Both the position numbers and the translations under genes were made by a program. Shown piece by piece: positions 28,061 through 37,483 of a DNA stretch of 64,000 bases. Origin of the DNA: Pseudomonas putida (GTDB lineage Bacteria; Pseudomonadota; Gammaproteobacteria; Pseudomonadales; Pseudomonadaceae); NCBI RefSeq assembly GCF_028682455.1, contig NZ_JANHLD010000001.1:2024001-2088000 (forward strand), given 5' to 3'. Positions within the stretch are counted from its first letter, which is position 1. Every line of letters starts with the position of its first letter. The notes under the pieces were generated by a model that was given only the letters and a program-made list of their open reading frames with translations, made no database searches and was not told where the DNA came from.

Positions 28061-28074
28061 TAACAGATTTGTAA
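28061..28074. promoter_or_regulatory. Candidate CzcR/CopR box
   Basis: TAACAGATTTGTAA resembles the cop box pattern TTACAN4TGTAA: the half-sites ACA and TGT are separated by four bases in dyad arrangement. It lies 72 bases before the czcC ATG and about 120 bases from the czcR start, so it could serve either or both directions. Match is to family knowledge; binding is untested. Confidence 0.5.
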
Positions 28075-28145
28075 TTTTCGAGTCATCTTGGGGATAAACC
28101 CCGATTACTACAGTGCGGGCTCCGAAAAAGGCGCAGGAGCCTGCC

Positions 28146-29405
28146 ATGCTTTTCTCCCTGGACCGGCCCGGCGCAGGCCGTGGCCGCATGTTGCTGATGC
28201 TGGTACTACTGGCCTTGCCATCGCTGGCCCTGGCATCGGGCCAAGGCAACGTGCTGACTCTCGACAACGCCTTGCAGGCGGCCCAGGCCAACAACCCTGA
28301 GCTGGCGGCGGCGCGGTGGGAAATCGATATTGCCGAAGGCCAGCGGCGCCAGGCTGGTGTACTGCCCAACCCGGAGGTGGGGTGGGAGATGGAAGACACT
28401 CGCAACGGCTCGCAGACCACCACCGTCAGTGTCAGCCAGATGTTCGAGCTGGGCGGTAAACGCGGTGCGCGCCTGAACGTCGCCGGGCGTGATGCCGAGC
28501 TTGCGGCGCTGGAGCTTGAACGCCAGCGCAATGTGCTGCGCGCCGACGTGATCGGCGCTTTCCAGGCTGCCGTGCAGGCCCAGGAAGGCTTGCAGCTGGC
28601 CGAGCAATCCCTGCAGTTGAGCGAGCGTGCCCTGCAAGTAGTACAGGGGCGGGTCAAGGCAGGTAGCGCCTCGCCGGTAGAGGCCACCCGCGCGCAGGTT
28701 CAGGTGTCGGAAATTCGCCTGGAAAAGGCCCGGGCCGAGCAAGCGTTGACCGTGGCCTACCAGCAATTGGCCACCGTGACGGGGGCGTCCACGGCTCGCT
28801 TCAGCCGGGTCGAAAGCCTGGATGACAACGACGCTGTGGTGCCCAGTCGCAGCCAATTGCTTGACCGCCTGGCGCACACCCCCGACCTGCGCCTGGCCCG
28901 GCTGCAGATCGACCAGCGCGAAGCCGCACTGGACCTTGCGCGCACCCAGCGCATTCCCGACCTGACGGTGAGCGTCGGCAGCCAGTACAGCGAAACCGAT
29001 CGTGAGCGCATCAATGTGGTCGGGGTGTCGATGCCGATTCCGCTGTTCGACCGTAACCAGGGCAACGTGCTCTCGGCCGCCCGCCGCGCCGACCAGGCCC
29101 GCGATCAGCGCAACGGCGCCGAGCTGCGCTTGCGCAGCGAAGTGATCCAGGCCCTGGCCCAGTGGGGGACTGCAGAGCAGGAAGTGCAGTCTTTCGATCG
29201 CTCGATCCTGCCGTCTGCGCAGCAAGCGCTGGACGCTGCCACCCGCGGCTTCGAACGCGGCAAGTTCGCCTTTCTCGATGTGCTCGATGCCCAGCGCACC
29301 CTGGTCGCGGCCCGCTTGCAGTACCTGCAGGCCCAGGCCCAGCGCAGCGATGCGCGGGTACGCCTGGAACGCATCTTTGGCGACTTGAGCCTGGCCAGTC
29401 GTTGA
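28146..29405 (+). CDS. czcC: Heavy-metal efflux outer membrane protein CzcC
   Basis: A 419-residue TolC-like outer membrane factor forming the exit duct of the CzcCBA pump. A signal peptide ends around LPSLALAS; the mature protein has the duplicated helical repeats of outer membrane factors: LTLDNALQAAQANNPELAAARWE near the start and DARVRLERIFGDL at the end, with the SQMFELGGKRGAR motif common to CzcC. ATG 28146 has a CAGGAG ribosome site; an in-frame ATG 11 codons upstream is less likely. czcB follows after 58 bases. Confidence 0.93.
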   Translation: MLFSLDRPGAGRGRMLLMLVLLALPSLALASGQGNVLTLDNALQAAQANNPELAAARWEIDIAEGQRRQAGVLPNPEVGWEMEDTRNGSQTTTVSVSQMFELGGKRGARLNVAGRDAELAALELERQRNVLRADVIGAFQAAVQAQEGLQLAEQSLQLSERALQVVQGRVKAGSASPVEATRAQVQVSEIRLEKARAEQALTVAYQQLATVTGASTARFSRVESLDDNDAVVPSRSQLLDRLAHTPDLRLARLQIDQREAALDLARTQRIPDLTVSVGSQYSETDRERINVVGVSMPIPLFDRNQGNVLSAARRADQARDQRNGAELRLRSEVIQALAQWGTAEQEVQSFDRSILPSAQQALDAATRGFERGKFAFLDVLDAQRTLVAARLQYLQAQAQRSDARVRLERIFGDLSLASR

Positions 29406-29463
29406 ACGCCTTTTCCCATCTTTTGATTGTCGCCGCCTGGGCGGTGAGTGCTAAGGAGTCTGC

Positions 29464-30732
29464 ATGAACAAGAAGTCCACGACGCTGCTGGTGGCAGCTT
29501 TGTTGCTGGGCCTGGGGCTGGGCGTGCTGCTGGCGCGCCAGACCGGCCCTGCGCTGGAAGCGGCAGCACCAGCCCACGATCACGCCGACGCCGAATCGGC
29601 TCATGCTGAGGACGATCATGGCGAGGCGGGGCACGGCGAAGAAGGGCACGGCGAAGAGGGGCATGGCGGGTCCGCAGGGGGTGAAAAAGGCCATGGGGAA
29701 GAAGAGGGCGCGATCGCTCTCAGCCAGGAGCAGATCGACCTGGCCGGTATCGAATTGGCTCCCGTCGCGCCACGCCAACTTCAGCGCACGCTGTCACTGC
29801 CCGGCGAGATCCGTTTCGATGAGGATCGTACTGCCCACATGGTGCCCAGGGCGGCCGGGGTGGTCGAATCGGTTGCCGTGGTGCTCGGCCAGCAGGTCAA
29901 GGCCGGCGACCTGCTGGCGGTGATCGCCAGCCCGCAGATTTCCGAGCAGCGCAGCGAGCTGGCGGCCAGCCAGCGTCGCCTGGAGTTGGCGCGCAGTACC
30001 TATCAGCGCGAGAAAGACCTGTGGCAGGAGGGCATCTCTGCCGAGCAGGACTACCTGCAGGCCCGCCAGGCCCTGCAAGAGGCCGAGATCGCCCAGGCCA
30101 ATGCCCGGCAGAAAATCAGCGCGCTGAGCGGCTCGACGGTTCTGGCGGGCGGTAATCGCTACGAACTGCGCGCCCCCTTTGCCGGGCAGATCGTCGAGAA
30201 GCACCTGGTGCCGGGTGAGGTGGTCAACGAGACCAGCGCGGCCTTTACCTTGTCCGACCTTTCGCGGGTGTGGGCCACCTTTGGAGTGGCACCGCGTGAC
30301 CTGGCCAAGGTGCGCAGCGGTATGCCGGTGAACATCGTCGCCACGGAGCTGGGCGAGCAGGTCGAGGGGCGGATCAGTCATGTCGGCAGCCTGCTCGGCG
30401 AACAGACCCGCACCGCCAGCGTCCGGGTCACCCTCGACAACCCGCGCGGCGCCTGGCGTCCGGGCCTGTTCGTGGCGGTGCAGGTGCCGACCGAAACCGT
30501 TGCGGTTGCGCTCAGCGTGCCGGACCAGGCCATCCAGACTCTCGAGGAACAATCCACGGTGTTCGTCCGCACCGCCGAAGGCTTTGTCGCCCAGCCGGTG
30601 GAACTGGGGGCCAGCGCCAATGGCTTTGTCGAGGTTCGCAAGGGGCTGCAGGTTGGCCAGCAGGTCGCGGCATCGGGCAGTTTCGTCCTCAAGTCGGAGC
30701 TGGGCAAAGCCAGCGCCGAGCACGTCCACTGA
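29464..30732 (+). CDS. czcB: Heavy-metal efflux periplasmic adaptor CzcB
   Basis: A 422-residue membrane fusion protein linking CzcA to CzcC. After an N-terminal membrane anchor (about 7-24) comes a segment very rich in His, Glu and Gly (about residues 38-80; repeats of HGEEGHG), a probable metal-binding tail found in CzcB-type adaptors. The biotinyl-lipoyl halves, the alpha-hairpin (about 160-220, RRLELARSTYQREKDLW) and the beta-barrel follow. The repetitive DNA at about 29610-29700 simply encodes this His-rich tail. czcA starts 18 bases downstream. Confidence 0.93.
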   Translation: MNKKSTTLLVAALLLGLGLGVLLARQTGPALEAAAPAHDHADAESAHAEDDHGEAGHGEEGHGEEGHGGSAGGEKGHGEEEGAIALSQEQIDLAGIELAPVAPRQLQRTLSLPGEIRFDEDRTAHMVPRAAGVVESVAVVLGQQVKAGDLLAVIASPQISEQRSELAASQRRLELARSTYQREKDLWQEGISAEQDYLQARQALQEAEIAQANARQKISALSGSTVLAGGNRYELRAPFAGQIVEKHLVPGEVVNETSAAFTLSDLSRVWATFGVAPRDLAKVRSGMPVNIVATELGEQVEGRISHVGSLLGEQTRTASVRVTLDNPRGAWRPGLFVAVQVPTETVAVALSVPDQAIQTLEEQSTVFVRTAEGFVAQPVELGASANGFVEVRKGLQVGQQVAASGSFVLKSELGKASAEHVH

Positions 30733-30750
30733 CCCGCGCGAGTACCTCTC

Positions 30751-33700
30751 ATGTTCGAACGCCTAATTCAATTTGCCATCGAGCAACGCTTGATGGTGCT
30801 GCTGGCGGTGCTGCTGATGGCGGGGCTGGGTGTGGCCAGCTACCAGAAGTTGCCCATTGATGCCGTGCCGGATATCACCAACGTCCAGGTGCAGATCAAC
30901 ACCCAGGCCGAGGGTTTCTCGCCGCTGGAAACCGAGCAGCGCATCACCTTCGCCATCGAGACCGCCATGGCCGGCTTGCCCGGCCTTGAGCAGACCCGCT
31001 CGCTGTCTCGCTCAGGGCTTTCCCAGGTCACGGTGATTTTCGAGGAAGGCACCGACCTGTTCTTTGCCCGCCAGTTGGTCAACGAGCGCCTGCAACAAGC
31101 CCGCGGGCAACTGCCCGACGGTGTCGAGGCGGCCATGGGCCCGATCTCCACCGGCCTTGGCGAGATTTTCCTGTGGACGGTGGAAGCGGCCGAGGATGCC
31201 CGCAAGGCCGACGGCAGCCGCTACACGCCTACCGATCTGCGCGAGATCCAGGACTGGATCATCAAGCCGCAACTGCGCAACGTGCGCGGGGTGGCGGAGA
31301 TCAACACCATTGGTGGTTTTGCCAAGGAGTACCAGATTGCCCCCGACCCCAAGCGGCTGGCCTCCTACAAGCTGACCCTGGGCGACCTGCTCACATCCCT
31401 CGAGCGCAACAACGCCAACGTCGGTGCCGGCTACATCGAGCGCCGGGGCGAGCAACTGTTGATTCGTGCACCGGGCCAACTGGCCGGTATCGAGGACATT
31501 GCCAACATCGTGCTGGCCAACGTCGACGGCACGCCGATTCGGGTACGCAATGTCGCCGAGGTGGGCATCGGCCGCGAACTGCGCAGCGGCGCGGCCACCG
31601 AAAACGGTCGCGAAGTGGTACTGGGCACGGTGTTCATGCTGATCGGCGAAAACAGCCGCACGGTCTCCCAGGCCGTGGCGCAGAAACTGGTCGAGATCAA
31701 CCGCTCACTACCGGCAGGCGTCAGCGCGGTGACGGTGTACGACCGCACCAACCTGGTCGACAAGGCCATCGCCACGGTGAAGAAGAACCTCATCGAAGGC
31801 GCGATCCTGGTCATCGTCATTCTGTTCCTGTTCCTGGGCAACATTCGCGCCGCGCTGATCACTGCCATGATCATTCCGCTGTCGATGCTGTTCACCTTCA
31901 CCGGGATGTTCAGCAACAAGGTCAGCGCCAACCTGATGAGCCTGGGCGCGCTGGACTTCGGCATCATCGTCGATGGGGCGGTGGTGATCGTCGAGAACGC
32001 GATCCGTCGCCTGGCCCATGCCCAGCAGCATCACGGTCGGCTGTTGACCCGCTCCGAGCGCTTTCATGAAGTGTTCAATGCCGCCCGTGAAGCGCGTCGC
32101 CCGCTGATCTATGGGCAACTGATCATCATGGTGGTGTACCTGCCGATCTTTGCCCTGAGCGGCGTCGAGGGCAAGATGTTCCACCCCATGGCCTTCACCG
32201 TGGTGATCGCCTTGCTCGGTGCCATGTTGCTTTCGGTGACCTTCGTGCCCGCAGCCATTGCCCTGTTCGTCACCGGCAAGGTCAAGGAGGACGAAAACCT
32301 GCTGATGCGCAGCGCCAAGCGCGGTTATGCGCCGCTGCTGCAATGGGTGATGGGCCATCGGACCCTGGCGTTCACCCTGGCGGGTGTGATGGTGCTGTTG
32401 TCCGGGGTGTTGGCCAGCCGCATGGGCAGCGAGTTCGTGCCCAGCTTGAGCGAAGGTGATTTTGCCCTGCAGGCACTGCGGGTGCCCGGCACCAGCCTCA
32501 GCCAGTCGGTCGCGATGCAGCAGCGCCTGGAGGAGAGTGTGATGAGCCAGGTGCCGGAGGTGCAGCGGGTGTTTGCCCGGACCGGCACGGCGGAGATTGC
32601 CTCCGACCCGATGCCGCCGAATATTTCCGACAGCTACGTGATGCTCAAGCCGCAGGACCAGTGGCCTGACCCGAGCAAGTCGCGCGAGCAATTGATCGCC
32701 GACATCCAGCGCGCCAGTGCACGGGTGCCGGGCAGCAACTACGAGTTGTCGCAACCCATCCAGCTTCGTTTCAACGAGCTGATTTCCGGGGTGCGCAGCG
32801 ATGTGGCCGTGAAGGTCTTCGGCGATGACATGGCCCAGCTCAACCGCACTGCCGCGCAGATCGCCGCCACCCTGCAGGCGGTGCCGGGAGCGTCGGAGGT
32901 CAAGGTCGAACAGACCTCGGGCCTGCCGGTGCTGACCATCGAGGTGGACCGCGACAAGGCGGCGCGCTACGGACTCAACGTCGGTGATGTGCAAGACACC
33001 ATTGCCGTGGCAGTTGGCGGTCGCCAGGCGGGGACGTTGTATGAGGGCGACCGGCGCTTTGACATGGTGGTGCGCCTGGCCGACAACCTGCGTACCGACA
33101 TCGAGGGCCTGTCGCAGCTGTTGATCCCGGTACCGGCCGGTACTGCCGGCAATGGCCAGATCGGCTTCATCACCCTGGCCGATGTCGCCAGCCTGCAACT
33201 GGTCCAGGGCCCCAACCAGATCAGCCGCGAGGACGGCAAGCGCCTGGTGGTGGTCAGCGCCAACGTGCGTGGCCGGGATATCGGTTCGTTCGTCGAGGAG
33301 GCAGGTGTGCGCATCGACAATCAGGTGAGCATCCCGGCCGGCTACTGGATTCGTTGGGGGGGACAGTTCGAGCAGTTGCAGTCGGCCGCCAAGCGTTTGC
33401 AGGTGGTGGTGCCGGTGGCCTTGTTACTGGTGTTCGGCCTGCTGTTCATGATGTTCAACAACCTCAAGGACGGCCTGCTGGTGTTCACCGGTATTCCCTT
33501 CGCCCTGACGGGAGGCGTGGTGGCGCTGTGGCTGCGGGATATCCCCCTGTCGATTTCGGCCGGGGTCGGCTTCATTGCCTTGTCGGGTGTGGCGGTGCTC
33601 AACGGCCTGGTGATGATTGCCTTCATCCGTGGCCTGCGCGAGCAGGGGCGCAGCCTGCGGCAGGCCATCGACGAAGGTGCGTTGACGCGCCTGCGACCGG

Positions 33701-33912
33701 TGTTGATGACCGCACTGGTGGCCTCTCTGGGCTTTATCCCGATGGCCCTGGCGACCGGCACCGGTGCCGAGGTGCAGCGGCCACTGGCGACCGTGGTGAT
33801 CGGCGGGATCCTGTCCTCCACCGCGTTGACCCTGTTGGTATTGCCAGCGCTCTACTACCGGGCCCATCGCAAGGATGAAGAGCCAGAGGCCGGCGAGGTG
33901 ACGAAACTGTAA
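30751..33912 (+). CDS. czcA: Heavy-metal efflux RND pump CzcA
   Basis: A 1053-residue proton-driven RND pump of the HME family, exporting divalent cations from periplasm and cytoplasm through CzcC. In transmembrane helix 4 the charged residues D402, D408 and E415 (LDFGIIVDGAVVIVEN) fall at precisely the numbers described for CzcA of Cupriavidus metallidurans, and the DFGIIVDGA motif marks the Zn/Co/Cd branch (HME1-like) rather than the CusA copper/silver branch. Twelve helices and two large periplasmic loops are evident. Last gene of czcCBA. Confidence 0.96.
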   Translation: MFERLIQFAIEQRLMVLLAVLLMAGLGVASYQKLPIDAVPDITNVQVQINTQAEGFSPLETEQRITFAIETAMAGLPGLEQTRSLSRSGLSQVTVIFEEGTDLFFARQLVNERLQQARGQLPDGVEAAMGPISTGLGEIFLWTVEAAEDARKADGSRYTPTDLREIQDWIIKPQLRNVRGVAEINTIGGFAKEYQIAPDPKRLASYKLTLGDLLTSLERNNANVGAGYIERRGEQLLIRAPGQLAGIEDIANIVLANVDGTPIRVRNVAEVGIGRELRSGAATENGREVVLGTVFMLIGENSRTVSQAVAQKLVEINRSLPAGVSAVTVYDRTNLVDKAIATVKKNLIEGAILVIVILFLFLGNIRAALITAMIIPLSMLFTFTGMFSNKVSANLMSLGALDFGIIVDGAVVIVENAIRRLAHAQQHHGRLLTRSERFHEVFNAAREARRPLIYGQLIIMVVYLPIFALSGVEGKMFHPMAFTVVIALLGAMLLSVTFVPAAIALFVTGKVKEDENLLMRSAKRGYAPLLQWVMGHRTLAFTLAGVMVLLSGVLASRMGSEFVPSLSEGDFALQALRVPGTSLSQSVAMQQRLEESVMSQVPEVQRVFARTGTAEIASDPMPPNISDSYVMLKPQDQWPDPSKSREQLIADIQRASARVPGSNYELSQPIQLRFNELISGVRSDVAVKVFGDDMAQLNRTAAQIAATLQAVPGASEVKVEQTSGLPVLTIEVDRDKAARYGLNVGDVQDTIAVAVGGRQAGTLYEGDRRFDMVVRLADNLRTDIEGLSQLLIPVPAGTAGNGQIGFITLADVASLQLVQGPNQISREDGKRLVVVSANVRGRDIGSFVEEAGVRIDNQVSIPAGYWIRWGGQFEQLQSAAKRLQVVVPVALLLVFGLLFMMFNNLKDGLLVFTGIPFALTGGVVALWLRDIPLSISAGVGFIALSGVAVLNGLVMIAFIRGLREQGRSLRQAIDEGALTRLRPVLMTALVASLGFIPMALATGTGAEVQRPLATVVIGGILSSTALTLLVLPALYYRAHRKDEEPEAGEVTKL

Positions 33913-33956
33913 TTTGACGCTCATCTTCGAGTTATTCAGCCCTTGTCAGGATACCC

Positions 33957-33982
33957 ACGGCGGCCGCATCAGCGGCCGTCGT
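33957..33982. terminator. Stem-loop between czcA and the OprD-like porin
   Basis: ACGGCGGCCGC (33957-33967), loop ATCA, GCGGCCGTCGT (33972-33982), with one G-T style mismatch. There is no T-tract, so it is a weak terminator or a readthrough/stability element rather than a firm operon end; the porin starts 32 bases later. Confidence 0.45.
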
Positions 33983-34013
33983 GCGTCGTACTGCCAATAA
34001 TCAGGAGTTGAAG

Positions 34014-35336
34014 ATGGGGAATAAAACCACAACCTGTGTCACCGGCATCCTCGCCTTGGCCAGTTGCACTGTCAGCCAGGCAGCCACGCAGCCCGAAGGC
34101 TTCATCGAGGACAGCAGCCTGAGCGTGCTCAGCCGCAACTTTTACTACAATCGCGATTACCGCAAGGGCGAGCAGTCGCCCACCGGCAAGGCCGGTTATG
34201 CCGAGGCCTGGGCCCAGGCGTTCATCGCCCGCTTCGAGTCGGGCTACACCCAGGGGACCGTCGGTTTTGGCCTGGATGCCCATGCCATGCTGGCGCTCAA
34301 GCTCGACAGCGGTGATGGACGCAGTGGCGGGCGCAGCTCGTTCGACATGCTGCCGGTCGACAGCGAAGGCCACGCGGCGAGCAACTTCAGCAAGCTGGGT
34401 GGGGCGATCAAGGCGCGACTGTTCGATACCGAGATCAAGTACGGGGATGTGTTTCCAGAAACGCCTGTGGTGCACTTTGGCGACTCGCGGCTGTTGCCGG
34501 AAAGCTTCACCGGCTGGACCCTGGAAAACACCCATTTCGAGGGCCTGAACCTGCAGGGCGGACGCCTGCATGCGATGAGCCAGCCGCTGTCGAGCAACAG
34601 CCGCGATGGCTTCTCGACCTTCTACGCCGGGCCGGTTGATTCACCCTGGCTGGGGTATTTCGGTGGCGATTACCAGGCCACCGACAATTTGAGCCTCACC
34701 CTCTACAGCAGTCGTCTCAAGGATGCCTGGGACCAGTACTACGCGGGTGTCAGCTACAGCTATCCGATCAGCGAAACGCTCACTGGCTTCACCAGCGCCA
34801 ACTACTACAAGGCCAAGGATGAAGGCCAGCAGTTGCTGGGCGCGTTCGACAACGACATCTGGAGTGTGCGTGCAGGTTTCACCTACGGCGCCCATACCCT
34901 GGCGGTGTCTCATCAGCGCAACCAGGGTAACGATGACTTCGACTACCTGCGCCAGGCCGACTCTATCTACCTCGACAACTCGATCCAGTACAGCGACTTC
35001 AACTCACCCAAGGAGCGCTCCTGGATGCTGCGCTACGACCTGGACATGGCCGGCTACGGCGTGCCGGGCTTGACCTTCATGACCCGCTACGGACGTGGCA
35101 GCGGTATCGACTATTCCGATGCCAACGCGGTGTACATGCGCCGGGATGCCGAGGGCAACCCGCTGGACGACCAGAAACGCTGGGAGCGGGACATCGAGGC
35201 CCGGTATGTGGTGCAGGGCGGTACCTTCAAGGACCTGTCGCTGCGGGTGCGCCAGGCCACCACCCGGGCCACGGCGTTCGAGTCGGACCTGGACGAGGTG
35301 CGCTTGATCGTCGAGTACCCACTGACCCTGTTGTAG
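34014..35336 (+). CDS. OprD-family outer membrane porin linked to czcCBA
   Basis: A 440-residue outer membrane channel. A signal peptide (about 1-24, ending CTVSQA) is followed by the OprD-type start GFIEDSSLSVLSRNFYYNRD and the C-terminus ends in VRLIVEYPLTLL, a typical last beta strand. ATG 34014 has CAGGAG 10 bases upstream. It lies 101 bases after czcA on the same strand, separated by a stem-loop, so co-transcription is plausible. OprD porins take up small molecules such as amino acids or aromatic acids; the substrate and any role in metal resistance are unknown. Confidence 0.88.
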   Translation: MGNKTTTCVTGILALASCTVSQAATQPEGFIEDSSLSVLSRNFYYNRDYRKGEQSPTGKAGYAEAWAQAFIARFESGYTQGTVGFGLDAHAMLALKLDSGDGRSGGRSSFDMLPVDSEGHAASNFSKLGGAIKARLFDTEIKYGDVFPETPVVHFGDSRLLPESFTGWTLENTHFEGLNLQGGRLHAMSQPLSSNSRDGFSTFYAGPVDSPWLGYFGGDYQATDNLSLTLYSSRLKDAWDQYYAGVSYSYPISETLTGFTSANYYKAKDEGQQLLGAFDNDIWSVRAGFTYGAHTLAVSHQRNQGNDDFDYLRQADSIYLDNSIQYSDFNSPKERSWMLRYDLDMAGYGVPGLTFMTRYGRGSGIDYSDANAVYMRRDAEGNPLDDQKRWERDIEARYVVQGGTFKDLSLRVRQATTRATAFESDLDEVRLIVEYPLTLL

Positions 35337-35434
35337 GGCGTTTCTTGCAACACTGTAATGTCCGGCTCACGTTGCCGTTAGCTTGGCCTCCGTAAGATTG
35401 AACTGTACTGACATTCAATCACGAGGTGAGCAAC

Positions 35435-35635
35435 ATGAGCCTGATCAAGTATGTGCTGACGGGCGTTCTGGCCCTGGGTAGCAGCGCCGCGCTGGCCGAA
35501 GGCGGCGCCGAGCGTTCGAAGCAGTTCTGGGAGAACTTTCGCCTGAGCCAGGAGCAAGTCCACGGCAAGAAGGATCAGGCCGTGGCGTCGTCCAAGGAAC
35601 GCGAGACGACGCAAGAGCAGGTCGTGAAAAAGTAA
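35435..35635 (+). CDS. Small exported protein, PtrA-like
   Basis: A 66-residue protein with a signal peptide (LIKYVLTGVLALGSSAALA) and a short, highly charged mature part starting EGGAERSKQFWENFRL. The AEGGAER start of the mature region is the mark of proteins annotated with a PtrA N-terminal domain, named after the copper-induced P. aeruginosa protein PtrA. ATG 35435 has GAGG eight bases upstream; GTG 35426 is an alternative. Its place after czcCBA and a porin fits a metal-responsive periplasmic peptide, but its function is not established. Confidence 0.75.
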   Translation: MSLIKYVLTGVLALGSSAALAEGGAERSKQFWENFRLSQEQVHGKKDQAVASSKERETTQEQVVKK

Positions 35636-35683
35636 GCCCTATTCACCTTTATGCTCCCCGCTCCAACGGAAAAGGTGAACTTT

Positions 35684-35708
35684 GGCGCCCACTACGGGCG
35701 CCTGTTTT
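35684..35708. terminator. Terminator between the PtrA-like gene and cmoB
   Basis: GGCGCCC (35684-35690), loop ACTAC, GGGCGCC (35696-35702), then TGTTTTAT on the plus strand. It closes the metal-linked transcription unit; its T-tract overlaps the last bases of the convergent cmoB. Confidence 0.75.
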
Positions 35709-36663
35709 ATTTGCGTGCCACCAGCACTGCGCGACGCGGTGCCGGCAGGCCCTCGATGGTACGGCTGTGGTCGGCCGGATCGAGGAAGTCGCTCAACGAT
35801 TGGTAGCGCATCCATTCGGTGCTGCGCTGTTCTTCGATGCTGGTGACGCTGACATCGACGCAGCGTACATCGTTGAAACCCGCACGACGCAACCAGCGCT
35901 CCAGGGCCGGGACCGAGGGCAGGAACCACACGTTGCGCATCTGGGCGTAACGGTCTTCGGGGACCAGCACCTGATGTTCGTCGCCTTCCACCACCAGGGT
36001 TTCCAGCACCAGTTCGCCACCCTTGACCAGGCAGTCCTTGAGCGCCAGCAGGTGCTCGATAGGCGAGCGCCGATGGTAGAACACGCCCATGGAGAACACG
36101 GTGTCGAAGCCTTCGAGGTTGGCCGGCAGGTCTTCCAGAGCAAAGGGCAGGTGCCAGGCCGGCAGGTCGGGCAAGTAGCGCTGGACCGCCTGGAACTGGC
36201 AGAAGAACAGCCAGTTGGGGTCGACGCCGATCACGCTGTCGGCGCCGGCACCGAGCATGCGCCACTGGTAGTAGCCGTTGCCGCAACCGACATCCAGGAT
36301 GCGCTTGCCCGCCAGGTCCAGGTGCGGGGCAACCCGTGACCACTTCCAGTCCGAACGCCACTCGGTATCGACATGCACGCCGAACAGGTCGAATGGCCCC
36401 TTGCGCCAGGGCGACAGGCCCATCAACGCCTGGCGCATGCGTTCGCGGGTGTCGGCGTCGCAGTCGCAATCGAGCGTCAGGCCGTTGGCCAGGTCGACCT
36501 GGCTCGGCACCAGTGGCGGCAGGGCGTCCAGCGCGTTCTGCCAGCGTTCCAGGTCGCCGTGACCTTTCTCCATCTTGGCGTCGAGTTGCGCTTGCAGGCC
36601 TTGCGACCATTGCGCCAGTGGGGTACCCGCCAGGCGGCGGACCAGGGGAGACAGATCAATCAT
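35707..36663 (-). CDS. cmoB: tRNA U34 carboxymethyltransferase CmoB
   Basis: A 318-residue enzyme transferring the carboxymethyl group of carboxy-S-adenosylmethionine to 5-hydroxyuridine at tRNA position 34, giving cmo5U. The SAM-fold motif [16 protein letters not shown] lies near residue 121, and the CmoB-specific [20 protein letters not shown] and [15 protein letters not shown] are present. Its ATG overlaps the cmoA stop by 4 bases (ATGA), so the two form one operon. Confidence 0.97.
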   Translation of the reverse strand: MIDLSPLVRRLAGTPLAQWSQGLQAQLDAKMEKGHGDLERWQNALDALPPLVPSQVDLANGLTLDCDCDADTRERMRQALMGLSPWRKGPFDLFGVHVDTEWRSDWKWSRVAPHLDLAGKRILDVGCGNGYYQWRMLGAGADSVIGVDPNWLFFCQFQAVQRYLPDLPAWHLPFALEDLPANLEGFDTVFSMGVFYHRRSPIEHLLALKDCLVKGGELVLETLVVEGDEHQVLVPEDRYAQMRNVWFLPSVPALERWLRRAGFNDVRCVDVSVTSIEEQRSTEWMRYQSLSDFLDPADHSRTIEGLPAPRRAVLVARK

Positions 36664-37403
36664 GGCAGGGCAATCAACGAGGCAAAGTTAAGGCATTGGA
36701 ACCAGGGCACAACCTTGGAAAAACCCGCTGCAAGCAAGCGCTCGCGGTGTTCTTCGAGGCTGTCGGGCTTCATCACGTTTTCGATGGCGCTGCGCTTCTG
36801 GGCAATTTCCAGTTCGCTGTAGCCATTGGCGCGCTTGAAGGCCACATGCAGGTCGGTGAGCAGGGCATGTTCTTCGGTATCGGTGAAGCGCAGTTTTTCC
36901 GAGAGGATCAACGCACCGCCCGGCAGCAGCGACTGGCGAATACGCCCGAGCAGGGCCAGGCGCTGCTCGGGGGCGATGAACTGCAGGGTGAAGTTCATGG
37001 CCACCACTGACGCGGGCTCAAACGCCAGTGCGAGGATATCGCCCTCGATGACCTCCACCGGCAGCAGCTCCTGGAACATCGAATCCTGGGCGGTGAGGTA
37101 CTGGCGGCAGCGCTCGACCATGGCGGCGGAGTTGTCCACGGCGATCACCCGGCAACCATCGCTGCGCACATGCCGGCGCAAGGCCTGGGTGACCGCGCCC
37201 AGGGAGCTGCCCAGATCGTAGAGCGCCGTGTTCGGCTGGGCGAACTGGGCGGCCAGCACACCGAGGTTCTCGACGATGGTCGGGTAACCGGGCACCGAGC
37301 GCTTGATCATGTCCGGGAACACCCGCACCACATCTTCGTTGAAGGCGAAGTCGGGCACCTGGCCAAGCGGCTGGGCGAATAGGCGGTCGGGTTGTTTGCT
37401 CAC
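36660..37403 (-). CDS. cmoA: Carboxy-S-adenosyl-L-methionine synthase CmoA
   Basis: A 247-residue enzyme making carboxy-SAM from SAM and prephenate, the donor used by CmoB. Motifs: [20 protein letters not shown] near the N-terminus, the SAM-binding [17 protein letters not shown] near residue 62, and [13 protein letters not shown]. It precedes cmoB with a 4-base overlap, matching the conserved cmoAB operon. Confidence 0.97.
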   Translation of the reverse strand: MSKQPDRLFAQPLGQVPDFAFNEDVVRVFPDMIKRSVPGYPTIVENLGVLAAQFAQPNTALYDLGSSLGAVTQALRRHVRSDGCRVIAVDNSAAMVERCRQYLTAQDSMFQELLPVEVIEGDILALAFEPASVVAMNFTLQFIAPEQRLALLGRIRQSLLPGGALILSEKLRFTDTEEHALLTDLHVAFKRANGYSELEIAQKRSAIENVMKPDSLEEHRERLLAAGFSKVVPWFQCLNFASLIALP

Positions 37404-37483
37404 GGGGGTGGTCCAGGCGTTGTGCGGGCCGGCATTTTAGCCAAACTGGCCGACAGTTGCATGGCCTGGCTGACCAGCGCGGC

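Noticed and set aside
29603..29700. Tandem repeat-like DNA (GGCGAAGAGGGGCACGGC-type units)
   Set aside because: It is the coding sequence of the His/Glu/Gly-rich tail of CzcB, not a CRISPR or satellite repeat.
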